Assembly: GCF_900114625.1 (NCBI RefSeq)
Contig: NZ_FOZL01000001.1
Span: 2,108,001 to 2,172,000 of the forward strand
Length of the DNA: 64,000 bases
Direction of reading: 5' to 3'
DNA from: Granulicella pectinivorans
GTDB lineage: Bacteria > Acidobacteriota > Terriglobia > Terriglobales > Acidobacteriaceae
The number at the start of each line of letters is the position of its first letter. Positions within the stretch are counted from its first letter, which is position 1. The notes under the pieces were generated by a model. The model was not told where the DNA came from, did not search any database, and worked only from the letters and a program-made list of their open reading frames with translations. Below, piece by piece: positions 50,448 to 58,490 of the stretch. The translations under genes and the position numbers were made by a program.

Positions 50448-51599
50448 ATGAGCGATACGACCTTCTCCACGCGGCCACGGCACTCTTTTCAAACGGATGA
50501 TTCGCGTTTGCTTCCGATCGCTGATAAGGTGCAGGCGGGCGAGCGGCTGAGCTTCGACGATGGCGTGACGCTGTACCGGAGTGGCGACATCCTGGCCGTC
50601 GGCTGGCTGGCGAACCTGGTGCGGGAGCGGCTGCATGGGGATATCGCGTACTTCAACGTGAATCGCCACATCAACCCGACGAACGTGTGCGTCGCTTCGT
50701 GCCGGCTGTGCGCGTTCGGCAAGAAGAAGGGCGAGGAAGGCACGTATACGATGGCGCTCGAAGAGGCCTTCGCGACGGCGGGTGAGGGGTACACGGAGGC
50801 CGTGACGGAGTTTCATATCGTCGGCGGACTGCACCCGGACCTTCCTTTTGAGTACTTTATGGACCTGGTGAAGGGGTTGAAGGAGCGTTTTCCGAAGGTA
50901 CACATCAAGGCCTTCACGATGGTCGAGGTTGCGTTCCTGGCCAAGCGCGGGAAGATGACGATTCCCGAGGCGCTGCAGAAGATGAAGGATGCCGGGGTCG
51001 ACTCGATGCCGGGCGGCGGCGCGGAGATCTTTGCGGACCGAGTGCGGCACATCATCTGCGACCACAAGATCGATGGGTCGGAGTGGCTGGATACGGCGCG
51101 GCTGGCGCATAAGATGGGCTTCCGGTCGAACGCGACGATGCTCTACGGGCATGTGGAGAACGACGAGGACCGCGTCGACCACCTGGTGAAGCTGCGCGAG
51201 GTGCAGGATGAGACGGGTGGGTTCCAGACGTTTATTCCGTTGTCGTTCCATCCGGATCATACGGCGCTTGCCCACATTCCGAAGTCGACTGGAATGTTGG
51301 ATATGCGGCAGATCGCGGTGAGCCGCCTGATGCTCGACAACTTCCCGCACATCAAGAGCTACTGGCAGATGGTGACGCCGAAGATGGCGCAGATCTCGCT
51401 GCGGTTTGGGGCGGACGATATCGATGGCACGGTTGTGGAGGAGAAGATCTACCACGAGGCCGGGGCGACGACTCCGCAGGGGATGCGCCGTCAGGACCTG
51501 ATTCGTCTGATTACCGAGGCGGGCCGCGTGCCGTTTGAGCGGGATACGCTTTATAAGGCGGTTACGCGGAGTGAGGATTCGTTTACGGTTGCGGTGTAG
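50448..51599 (+). CDS. mqnE: Aminofutalosine synthase, radical SAM
   Basis: The 383-residue protein has the radical-SAM cluster motif with Cys81, Cys85 and Cys88 in NPTNVCVASCRLCAFGKKKG, followed by FHIVGGLHPDLPFEYF and KAFTMVEVAFLAKRGKM. These match MqnE, which joins SAM to the chorismate-derived enolpyruvyl benzoate to give aminofutalosine in the alternative menaquinone pathway. The ending SFHPDHTALAHIPKSTGMLD separates it from the related MqnC. The gene begins 12 bases after the BNR gene. No other mqn gene is in view. Confidence 0.92.
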   Translation: MSDTTFSTRPRHSFQTDDSRLLPIADKVQAGERLSFDDGVTLYRSGDILAVGWLANLVRERLHGDIAYFNVNRHINPTNVCVASCRLCAFGKKKGEEGTYTMALEEAFATAGEGYTEAVTEFHIVGGLHPDLPFEYFMDLVKGLKERFPKVHIKAFTMVEVAFLAKRGKMTIPEALQKMKDAGVDSMPGGGAEIFADRVRHIICDHKIDGSEWLDTARLAHKMGFRSNATMLYGHVENDEDRVDHLVKLREVQDETGGFQTFIPLSFHPDHTALAHIPKSTGMLDMRQIAVSRLMLDNFPHIKSYWQMVTPKMAQISLRFGADDIDGTVVEEKIYHEAGATTPQGMRRQDLIRLITEAGRVPFERDTLYKAVTRSEDSFTVAV

Positions 51600-51680
51600 A
51601 GGGGGAGCGGAGCGTTTTCCTATCGGCTATGAGTTTTCAGTTGTGAGCTATGAGTTTGCGGCTTTGGGCTGTGGCGTTCT

Positions 51681-52172
51681 ATGACGATCCGGCAGGGGAC
51701 GGGTGGGGTGGAGCTGCGGGAGTATCGTCCAAGCGATATTCTGGCCCTGTTTCGGCTGGATCAGGTTTGTTTTGAGCCTCGATTTCAGTTCAGCCTGCAT
51801 GCGATGCGGGATTTTGCGGAAGCTCCTGGGGCGGTCTCCGTGGTGGCGGAGGCCGGCGGGGAGGTGGCGGGTTTTGCCATTGGCGAGGTGGAGGGGAATG
51901 TCTGCTATCTCGTTACGATTGATGTCGATCCGGGGTGGCGGCAGGGTGGGTTCGCGCGTTCGATGATGGGGTGGATTGCGGAGAAGGCGTGGGCGATGGG
52001 GGCCCGGCGGATGGAGCTGCATGTGTTCGTGGAGAATGCGGCGGCGATCCGGTTTTATGAGCGTCTGGGGTTCGGTCTGGTGGGGGCGGTGCCGGACTTT
52101 TATGGGGATGGGGTGGATGCGCTGTACTATGCGCGGGGGATCGATTTTGGGGGATTGGTCAGACCGATTTGA
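51681..52172 (+). CDS. GNAT-family N-acetyltransferase
   Basis: The 163-residue protein has the GNAT fold: LREYRPSDILALFRLDQVCF, then VCYLVTIDVDPGWRQGGFAR with a variant acetyl-CoA loop (RQGGFAR in place of RGxGxG/A), and MELHVFVENAAAIRFYERLG. It is closest in outline to RimI-like acetyltransferases acting on protein N-termini, but the substrate cannot be read. The gene is alone on this strand after mqnE and marks the end of the GC-rich block; base composition shifts just after it. Confidence 0.8.
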   Translation: MTIRQGTGGVELREYRPSDILALFRLDQVCFEPRFQFSLHAMRDFAEAPGAVSVVAEAGGEVAGFAIGEVEGNVCYLVTIDVDPGWRQGGFARSMMGWIAEKAWAMGARRMELHVFVENAAAIRFYERLGFGLVGAVPDFYGDGVDALYYARGIDFGGLVRPI

Positions 52173-52508
52173 GGCTCGAAAATGGAAGTTCTGTTTTTAT
52201 GGAGATTTTCAGAGATTTGTGGTTTTTCTTTGGGGTTTATGGGGTTTTCTTTGGGTTGTCGGATGGTTTCGTTGGCATGCTCATCATAAAATTTAGATGG
52301 TAGCTGGTGGGGCAATGTGTGGTTGAGATGGACAGCGTGTGGTGTGATTGTGGTGCTGGGAAGCGGGTTTAGCTTTGCTTGGTACCTCGGACGCGATTCC
52401 GACAAACATCCTCGGGTTTCCTCGGAACGGTTACGTCACCCTGCGCACAAGATATACATGGTTGGCGTGAGAGGTGACTTGTCTGTACCGAGGATTTGGC
52501 GCGCCACG
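52173..52508. other. A+T-rich gap without a convincing gene
   Basis: This 336-bp stretch has runs such as TTTTTATGGAGATTTTCAGAG and TTTTCTTTGGGG and is clearly richer in A and T than the flanks. Short frames in it have no signal, motif or ribosome-binding site. It marks the left edge of the compositionally different island that holds the following membrane protein. Confidence 0.6.
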
Positions 52509-53441
52509 TCAGTTTTTCCTACATATCAAAATCATGATTTTCGAGGACCCTACCGGTAGCCGAGGGTCTTCAATACCCTGGCCACCTATACCTGCATTTT
52601 TTAGCGCTTGCTGGAGAAATGCAGCCCCCGGTGGTGCTGATGCAATCTCGCGTACTGCCAAGAAAATCCCGACTTTTTCTCCGTCTCCCGTCGCCACAAC
52701 CGGATTGTTTGCCTTCCAGCCAGTAGACGGCTCATTAATTGCGGATGCGATTTCCCTGCCGTATACTTCGCCGTCGGTTGCCGTTACATCAAAGTTCATT
52801 TGAATCGGTTCTTTTGGCTTTACAGGTGCCTTGCGCAGAAATTCGATAAGAACTTCCCGATTGATTTTAGAGAGGGTACGGGGAGCATATTTGGCGTCGA
52901 CATCGGCAATGTTGGATTTTACTTCTCCTACTTGTGCTTTGGCATCACCAGCCATAGCGAGAGCGCCCGTCGCAGATTCATTTGCCTTGGCTGCAATTCC
53001 GAATACCGATTCAGCTTTTTTCTTAGCAACATCGGATAGTTCGGTGGCACGACCCGCAGCGTGTTCTGCTTCTTGAGCAGATTTGGAGGCTGCTTCGGTC
53101 TTCTGTTCCAAGAAGAGAACCAGGTTGCCGTTGGCTTTTCTGATCTGGGTTTCCAGAGAACCGGCCTTTACGTCCACCCAGAATTCTCCGGCAACTCCGG
53201 CTGAGACGAGTAGTACTCCAAACAGCTCAAACCAAAGCCACTTTTTACTTGGCCGATGTGGAGCGCGGACAATTCCTCGCCTCCAGTCATCCATATCTTC
53301 GGAGTATGCACGGAGAACAAAGGCAATTTCTGCAATTACCCCAACTGCAACTGCCAACGAACATAAGTTGAGCCAGAACGCTAATGCGTCACGCTGAGAT
53401 TCTAGTGCCGCTATGAGCATTTTGAGTGCGGATTCTTCCAT
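52509..53441 (-). CDS. Membrane-anchored coiled-coil protein of unknown function
   Basis: The 310-residue protein has two N-terminal membrane helices (FWLNLCSLAVAVGVIAEIAF and LWFELFGVLLVSAGVAGEFW). They are followed by an alanine/glutamate/lysine-rich coiled coil (residues about 100-170, TEAASKSAQEAEHAAGRATE) and a C-terminal globular domain ending GSSKIMILICRKN. The C-terminal part has an SDR-like feel around VEVYGREIAS only by chance; I do not recognise a family. Base content and codon use are more A+T-rich than the neighbours, which points to horizontal gain. Such two-helix plus coiled-coil proteins occur in accessory islands. The start at 53441 has no strong SD. Confidence 0.62.
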   Translation of the reverse strand: MEESALKMLIAALESQRDALAFWLNLCSLAVAVGVIAEIAFVLRAYSEDMDDWRRGIVRAPHRPSKKWLWFELFGVLLVSAGVAGEFWVDVKAGSLETQIRKANGNLVLFLEQKTEAASKSAQEAEHAAGRATELSDVAKKKAESVFGIAAKANESATGALAMAGDAKAQVGEVKSNIADVDAKYAPRTLSKINREVLIEFLRKAPVKPKEPIQMNFDVTATDGEVYGREIASAINEPSTGWKANNPVVATGDGEKVGIFLAVREIASAPPGAAFLQQALKNAGIGGQGIEDPRLPVGSSKIMILICRKN

Positions 53442-53488
53442 CGACGTTCTCCGGGATATGAGTTGCGCGTGGGCGAATGCTCAACTGC

Positions 53489-54790
53489 TCATCGTTGTGG
53501 TGATTTGGATGATGACGGGATTTCTGTGAGGGATTCGTCTTTGGTTTCGGGGATCATGAGGAGGCCGAGGATGGTGAGGATGGCGCTGGTGCTGAGGTAG
53601 TAGCCGACGTAGTTGATGTTGTAGGTTTTGGCGAGGTCGGTGGCGATGTAGGGGGCGAGGGAGGCTCCGAGGATGCCGGCCATGGAGAACGCCATGGAGC
53701 TGCCGGTGTAGCGAACCTTGGTGGGGAAGAGCTCGGAGACGATGGTGCCAAGCGGGGCGTAGGTGATGCCCATCAGCGACAGGCCGAGGGCCATCATGGC
53801 GATGGCTCCGATGGTTCCGGACGCGAAGAGAGGGGCGAAGGCGAAGCCGAAGAGGGCGATCCCGATGGTGACGGCGAACATGACGCGGCGGCGGCCGCGC
53901 TCGGCCATGAGGGCGGAGAGGGGGATCGTCGCGGCGAAGAAGAGGATGCAGAAGAGCTGCATCTGGAGGAACTTGGTGCGCGGGTAGTGCAGGGCGGTCG
54001 TTCCCCAAGAGAGCGAAAAGACGGTCATGAGGTAGAAGAGGGTGAAGGTGCAGAGGCAGACGAGGATGCCGGCGAGCAAGGGGCGCCAGTAGTCGCGGAG
54101 GATGGAGGCGAGAGGGAGTTTGACGGGCTCGTGGTGGGTGGCGGCGGCCTGGAAGACGGGGGTTTCGGTGATGGTGAGGCGGACGTAGAGGCCGAGGAGG
54201 ACGAGCACCGCACTCGCCAGGAAGGGCAGGCGCCAGCCCCAGAGGAAGAACTGCCGGTCGGTCATGAGGCGGGAGAGGATGAGGAAGATTCCGCCGGAGA
54301 AGAGGAAGCCAATGGGGGCTCCGAGCTGGGGGAACATGCCGTACCAGGCGCGCTTGCCGGGAAGCGCGTTTTCGATGGCGAGGAGGATGGCTCCACCCCA
54401 CTCGCCGCCAAGGCCGAGGCCCTGGCCGAAGCGGCAAAGGGCGAGGAGTAAGGGCGCGGCGATGCCGATGGTCTGGTAGGTGGGGAGCAGGCCGATGAGG
54501 ACGGTGGAGGCTCCCATGGTGGAGAGGGCGACGACGAGGGTCGTCTTGCGGCCTACGCGGTCTCCGAAGTGGCCGAAGAGGGCGGAGCCGATGGGTCGCG
54601 CGAGGAAGGCGATGCCGAAGGTGGCGAGGGAGGCCAAGGTGGCCGATGCCGGGTCGGTGGCGGGGAAGAAGAGGTGGGGGAAGACGAGGACCGCAGCGGT
54701 CGCGTAGATGTAGAAGTCAAAAAACTCGACGGTGGTGCCGACGAGGGAGGCGAAGAGAACCTGGCGAGGGGAGTTGATGGACTTGGGCAT
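53489..54790 (-). CDS. MFS transporter, metabolite:H+ symporter (MHS) family
   Basis: The 433-residue protein has 12 membrane segments and the MHS signature: SLVGTTVEFFDFYIYATAAV at the N-terminus, then RPIGSALFGHFGDRVGRKTT and the FGQGLGLGGEWGGAILLA motif, with EFFDFY and GGEWGG diagnostic. Members import organic acids, betaines or shikimate with protons. No neighbouring catabolic genes indicate the substrate. It is preceded on the same strand by the decayed Uma2 gene. Confidence 0.88.
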   Translation of the reverse strand: MPKSINSPRQVLFASLVGTTVEFFDFYIYATAAVLVFPHLFFPATDPASATLASLATFGIAFLARPIGSALFGHFGDRVGRKTTLVVALSTMGASTVLIGLLPTYQTIGIAAPLLLALCRFGQGLGLGGEWGGAILLAIENALPGKRAWYGMFPQLGAPIGFLFSGGIFLILSRLMTDRQFFLWGWRLPFLASAVLVLLGLYVRLTITETPVFQAAATHHEPVKLPLASILRDYWRPLLAGILVCLCTFTLFYLMTVFSLSWGTTALHYPRTKFLQMQLFCILFFAATIPLSALMAERGRRRVMFAVTIGIALFGFAFAPLFASGTIGAIAMMALGLSLMGITYAPLGTIVSELFPTKVRYTGSSMAFSMAGILGASLAPYIATDLAKTYNINYVGYYLSTSAILTILGLLMIPETKDESLTEIPSSSKSPQR

Positions 54791-54856
54791 GATTTTGACT
54801 GTGTCTTGGATGATAGCGGGAAGATAAAAGATTGTGGGGGAAAGGCGGAAAAGGCG

Positions 54857-55239
54857 AGGAAAAGATGGACGCCGATGCGAGCGTAGTCTTCCATGACCCC
54901 GGCGGCGCGGGCGAGGCGGTCTTCCGGGGAGGAGTATCTCGATGCAGGCGAGGGGTGGGGTTTGGGTGACGTGTTTCGCGCGTGCCTCGCGGGAGATGAG
55001 ACCAGCGTCGCAGATGCGGACACGGGTTGGGGCTATGCGGATCCGTTGTTCGACGACGGAGATGACGTGCCAGTTCTTCTCGTCGTTTTAGAAGATAGCG
55101 GCAATGACGTTTTGCAGGCGTGCGTGCTCGCATTCGCCGCCGTGGCGCTCCTCGATCTTGTTATCTACAAAATGGGCGTCGGGATGGTAGCTGGTGCAGA
55201 GGTACTCGTCGATGGAGATGAGAGCTGGGGCTGTGCCAT
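54857..55239 (-). pseudogene. Decayed Uma2-family (DUF820) endonuclease-like gene
   Basis: After ATGGC (55239) the sensible frame is shifted by one base and reads TAPALISIDEYLCTSYHPDA, then HFVDNKIEERHGGECEHARL, the opening of Uma2 proteins. An in-frame TAA follows AAIF (55088-55090). The same frame continues NDEKNWHVISVVEQRIRIAP and VRICDAGLISREARAK to IEILLP, where a further shift is needed to read EDRLARAAGVMEDYARIGV. The rest of the protein is missing. Two frameshifts, one stop and a truncation mean it is dead, though GAGGAG before the ATG is intact. Confidence 0.75.
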
Positions 55240-55301
55240 GTTGGACTCCTCTTCGGTTGGTATGCTCCGGAGTTTCAGGAATGCGCGGGGCAAAATGAAA
55301 A

Positions 55302-55335
55302 CCCCACATCTCAAAGGCGAGATGCGGGGCACCCG
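55302..55335. repeat. Palindromic repeat, copy 6
   Basis: Arms CCCCACATCTC (55302-55312) and GAGATGCGGGG (55319-55329) with loop AAAGGC and tail CACCCGG. One A·C mismatch is present (G·U in one RNA orientation). It lies 20 bases after the stop of the beta-barrel-like gene 55355-55939 on the minus strand, so it could act as an RNA-stabilising or terminating hairpin for that transcript. Confidence 0.8.
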
Positions 55336-55354
55336 GGTGGGTGGCGGGTTTGGT

Positions 55355-55939
55355 TTACTTGATGCGGAAGACAAGGCCGCTGGAGAAGCTGAGGAGGCGG
55401 GAGTTCGGGAAGGCAGCAGGGCCGTTGAAGTTGCCGCTATTGATGAGGGAAGCGGTGCCGTAGCCGACCTCGACGACGCGGATGTCGAGGAACTTGGTGG
55501 CGGGGTAGTCGACGCCGACGTAGCCGTTAACCGTCGCTTTGGTGCGGTGGACGGAGCTGGTCGGGGGTTTGGAGCTGGCGGCTCCTACTGCGACCGAGGC
55601 GTAAGGCTTGAAGACGGCGAGGGTCCGCCTGGGGGCGACGCGGAGGCCGAGCGAGAAGTTGTTGAGGCTGGCATCGCTGCCATGCACGATGGTGTCGCGG
55701 AGTTCCACGGCGACGTCCGCCGCGGCGGGGTGGTAGAAGCCGTAGTATCCGCCAAAGTTAACACCGTAGAACATGCGGGAGGTGACGCCGTCGCGGAGGA
55801 AGGCGAAGGGGCCGGAGTCCGCCTTGGAGTTGCTGATGCGGATGGCCTGGGGATTGAGATAGAGGCCTATCTGCGCGTGGGCACCGACGGTGAAGAGAGC
55901 AAGAGCGAGGCAGAAGACAACGGGAAGCCGCAATTTCAT
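55355..55939 (-). CDS. Exported beta-barrel-like protein of unknown function
   Basis: The 194-residue protein has a signal peptide (LPVVFCLALALFTVGAHAQ) and alternating short beta-strand segments with aromatic girdles (FYGVNFGGYYGFYHPAAADV, LSFSSGLVFRIK at the very end). The final aromatic/strand pattern fits a small outer-membrane barrel of eight or so strands. I do not recognise a named family. The ATG at 55939 precedes the signal directly; a longer frame adds 33 unrelated residues that overlap the murA end. It follows murA on the same strand by 79 bases. Confidence 0.65.
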   Translation of the reverse strand: MKLRLPVVFCLALALFTVGAHAQIGLYLNPQAIRISNSKADSGPFAFLRDGVTSRMFYGVNFGGYYGFYHPAAADVAVELRDTIVHGSDASLNNFSLGLRVAPRRTLAVFKPYASVAVGAASSKPPTSSVHRTKATVNGYVGVDYPATKFLDIRVVEVGYGTASLINSGNFNGPAAFPNSRLLSFSSGLVFRIK

Positions 55940-56018
55940 GTTTGAGAGATCCTTCTTGCTGGCGAGACTGTATCGATTGTATTTGGACGAACGCCGGGAT
56001 GGTTTGGTTCGCGGCGAT

Positions 56019-57302
56019 TTAGCGTTTGCCGAAGACATCTCCCATGCGGCGGATCTGGGCTCCCACGCCGCGTAGCTTCTCTTCGAGGCGCTCGTAGCCG
56101 CGGTCCATGTGGTAGACGCGATCGAGGATGGACTCGCCGTCGGCTACCAGGGCGGCGAGGACGAGGGCTGCGCTGGCGCGGAGGTCGGAGCACATGACGG
56201 CGGCGGATTGCAGGTCGGACTTGCCGCGGACCGTTGCGGTTCGGCCCGAGACGGTGATGTTCGCGCCCATGCGGTTGAGCTCGGAGACGTGCATGAAGCG
56301 GTTTTCGAAGATGTTTTCGGTGACGGTGGTGGTGCCTTCGGCCTGGGTGGCGAGGGCCATGAACTGGGCCTGCATGTCGGTGGGGAAGCCGGGGTACTCC
56401 TCGGTGGAGATGTCGGCGGCCTTGAGGGGACCTCCGCCGGAGCGGACGCGGACGTGGTCTTTGCCGACGTCGAGTTTCACGCCCATCTGTTCGAGCTTGG
56501 CGATGAGGGCGCTGAGGTGCTCGGGCTCGCAACAGTCGACGTTGAGGTCGCCGCCGGTGATGGCTCCGGCGATGAGGAAGGTTCCGGCCTCGATGCGGTC
56601 GGGGTTGATGCGATGGCGGGCTCCGTGGAGGCTGGAGACGCCCTGGACCTTGATGGTGGAGGTGCCGGCACCTTCGATTTTGGCTCCCATGGCGGTGAGG
56701 AGGGCGGCGAGGTCGGTGACTTCGGGCTCGCGGGCACAGTTTTCGAAGATGGTTTCGCCGTCGGCGAGGGTGGCGGCCATGAGGAGGTCTTCGGTGCCGG
56801 TGACGGTGATCTTGTCGAAGACGATGTGGGCGCCCTTGAGGCGGTCGACGCGAGCTTCGAGGTAGCCGTGGTCGTAGGTGACGGTGGCTCCCATGGCTTC
56901 GAGGCCCTTGATGTGGAGGTCGATGGGACGGCCGCCGATGGCGCAGCCGCCGGGCATGGCGACGCGGGCGATGCCGGTGCGGGCGATGAGGGGCCCGAGC
57001 ACGAGGGAGCTGGCACGCATGGTCTTGACGATCTCGTACTTGGCGACGGGGTCGGAGAGTATGGCGCACTTGATGGAGGTGCGGTGCTGGGCGCGGCCGT
57101 AGCCGAGTTCGACCTCGGCACCCATGGAGGTGAGGAGCTTGCGCTCGGTCTCGATGTCCTGAACCTGTGGGATGTTCTCGAGGACGACCTCTTCCTCGGT
57201 GAGGATGGCGGCGGCCATGCAGGGGAGTGCGGAGTTCTTGGCTCCGGAGACTTTGATGGTGCCGAGGAGCGGGTTTCCGCCGCGAACTACAAACTTATCC
57301 AT
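56019..57302 (-). CDS. murA: UDP-N-acetylglucosamine 1-carboxyvinyltransferase
   Basis: The 427-residue protein has the MurA markers: GTIKVSGAKNSALPCMAAAI near the N-terminus with Lys22-Asn23, RASSLVLGPLIARTG, and the active-site loop MPGGCAIGGRPIDLH with Cys120. It transfers enolpyruvate from PEP to UDP-GlcNAc, the first committed step of peptidoglycan synthesis. Because Cys is present rather than Asp, the protein should be sensitive to fosfomycin. A gap of 125 bases with one palindromic repeat separates it from the upstream LTxxQ-type gene. Confidence 0.96.
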   Translation of the reverse strand: MDKFVVRGGNPLLGTIKVSGAKNSALPCMAAAILTEEEVVLENIPQVQDIETERKLLTSMGAEVELGYGRAQHRTSIKCAILSDPVAKYEIVKTMRASSLVLGPLIARTGIARVAMPGGCAIGGRPIDLHIKGLEAMGATVTYDHGYLEARVDRLKGAHIVFDKITVTGTEDLLMAATLADGETIFENCAREPEVTDLAALLTAMGAKIEGAGTSTIKVQGVSSLHGARHRINPDRIEAGTFLIAGAITGGDLNVDCCEPEHLSALIAKLEQMGVKLDVGKDHVRVRSGGGPLKAADISTEEYPGFPTDMQAQFMALATQAEGTTTVTENIFENRFMHVSELNRMGANITVSGRTATVRGKSDLQSAAVMCSDLRASAALVLAALVADGESILDRVYHMDRGYERLEEKLRGVGAQIRRMGDVFGKR

Positions 57303-57383
57303 CTGGTTAGTTTACGGGGAGTGGGGGTGTGCGGGTAGAGGGGATGGTGACGGGGTTGGTACGTTTTGCGCGCAACGGAAAAA

Positions 57384-57418
57384 CCCCACATCTCAGAAGC
57401 GAGATGTGGGGCACCCGG
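57384..57418. repeat. Palindromic repeat, copy 7
   Basis: Arms CCCCACATCTC (57384-57394) and GAGATGTGGGG (57401-57411) with loop AGAAGC and tail CACCCGG form a perfect 11-bp stem. It is only ten bases after the LTxxQ gene stop (57428) on the minus strand and upstream of murA, where it could separate the two transcripts. Confidence 0.88.
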
Positions 57419-57427
57419 AGTGGCCGG

Positions 57428-57835
57428 TTACAGGCCTGGGGCTGGGGGCGCTTCGTTGCGGTGATGGCGCATCGCCTTCATCTGGGCCTGCTGGTCGGGG
57501 GTGAGGACGCCTTCAAGCTGGATTTTGGTGTCCTTGTGGATGGACTTCATCTGGGCGCGGAAGTCGGCCTGGCTGAGGCTCGTGTTTTGCTTGAGGGCGG
57601 CGATCTTCTGGTCGCGATCAGCGAGGATGGGCTCGAGTTTGGCGGTCTGGTCGGGCGTGAGGTTGAGCTTCTTGGTCAGCATCGCGGCTTCGCGGTGCGG
57701 GTTGGGCTTGTGTTGGCGATGCATGGGCGCAGCCTGCGGTGTGTCTGCCGGGGCCTGTTGCGGGGCCTGGGCGAAGGCGAGGGATCCGGAGAGGACGATG
57801 AGAGCGAGGGCTGACGGAAGATAGGTGCGGTTCAT
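57428..57835 (-). CDS. Periplasmic LTxxQ-type protein (Spy/CpxP/ZraP-like)
   Basis: The 135-residue protein has a signal peptide (PSALALIVLSGSLAFAQA), a His/Gln/Pro-rich stretch (MHRQHKPNPHREA) and two LTxxQ motifs: LNLTPDQTAKLEPILADRDQ and GVLTPDQQAQMKAMRHH. Two such motifs on a helical hairpin are typical of Spy/CpxP/ZraP chaperone-like proteins, some of which bind zinc through histidines. It follows the ECF sigma gene by 93 bases and probably belongs to its regulon as a metal- or envelope-stress buffer. That role is inferred. Confidence 0.72.
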   Translation of the reverse strand: MNRTYLPSALALIVLSGSLAFAQAPQQAPADTPQAAPMHRQHKPNPHREAAMLTKKLNLTPDQTAKLEPILADRDQKIAALKQNTSLSQADFRAQMKSIHKDTKIQLEGVLTPDQQAQMKAMRHHRNEAPPAPGL

Positions 57836-57928
57836 GGGTAAGCTCCTGTGTTCTTAGCTGCTTAGCGCCCGGGTACGCCTTGCTCGCTGCTATTGGATTG
57901 AACACGGATGGCAGGGAATGTTGCGGGT

Positions 57929-58456
57929 CTAGCGACGGCAGGTGCATTCGAGGCAGGCGTGCTCGGCGCAGGCTCCGCAGGTGAGGAGGAGCTGCTTGCG
58001 GAGGGCGGCTCGGGCGCGGTGGGCGCGAACGGCGGCGTTCGCGGGGGTGATGTTGTGGGAGTGGGCGTACTGCTGCAGGGGCTGCTCGTTGAGGTCGACG
58101 GAGCGGAGGAGGTCGGCGTAGCTGGGGGTGAGGGCGTCGAGGACGCTGGTAAGGCAGGCGCAGACCTCGTCGTGGAGTTCGACGGTGGGGGTGGATTCGA
58201 GCTCGTGCGCGAAGGTTTCGAGGGCTTTGCTCTCGGTGGCGCGGCGGCGGTAGTGGTCGATGACGGCGTTGCGGAGGATGCGGTAGAACCAGGCGACGAC
58301 GGACTCTTCGGGTGGGGCGGACTCGGACTGGAGGGCGCGGATATAGGCGGACTGCAGGATGTCCTCGGCGAGGGCGGGATTTTCGACGCGGCGCCGGACG
58401 AAGCCGAGGAACTGGCTGCGGTGGTCGAGGAGCGTATTGAGGGTGGTCTCGGGCAT
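57929..58456 (-). CDS. ECF sigma factor with Cys/His-rich C-terminal tail (CorE-like)
   Basis: The 175-residue protein has sigma region 2 (VENPALAEDILQSAYIRALQ, WFYRILRNAVIDHYRRRA) and region 4 (LTPSYADLLRSVDLNEQPLQ, ITPANAAVRAHRARAALRKQ). It ends in CGACAEHACLECTC, with Cys160, Cys163, His166, Cys168, Cys171 and Cys173. C-terminal cysteine-rich domains of this kind occur in the metal-sensing CorE group (ECF44), where metal binding to the tail controls activity without an anti-sigma factor. No anti-sigma gene is present here. A hairpin lies just before the start codon, and no clear Shine-Dalgarno is visible. Which metal is unknown. Confidence 0.85.
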   Translation of the reverse strand: MPETTLNTLLDHRSQFLGFVRRRVENPALAEDILQSAYIRALQSESAPPEESVVAWFYRILRNAVIDHYRRRATESKALETFAHELESTPTVELHDEVCACLTSVLDALTPSYADLLRSVDLNEQPLQQYAHSHNITPANAAVRAHRARAALRKQLLLTCGACAEHACLECTCRR

Positions 58457-58464
58457 AAGGGGAT

Positions 58465-58484
58465 GGGCCGGTTGTTCCCGGCCC
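58465..58484 (-). promoter_or_regulatory. Hairpin in the leader of the sigma gene
   Basis: GGGCCGG (58465-58471) pairs perfectly with CCGGCCC (58478-58484) around a six-base loop. It occupies the 34 bases between the stop of the 19-codon peptide frame and the sigma start codon, where a ribosome-binding site would be. It may block initiation unless a ribosome is translating the upstream peptide. Confidence 0.5.
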
Positions 58485-58490
58485 CCTGGT

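Noticed and set aside
52317..52803. Small plus-strand frames in the A+T-rich island
   Set aside because: No ribosome-binding site, motif or coding bias; most overlap the better minus-strand gene.
54553..55133. Two minus-strand frames at the MFS gene start
   Set aside because: They are Ser/Pro- or Arg/His-rich shadows; only the pieces that match Uma2 are meaningful and they are annotated as one pseudogene.
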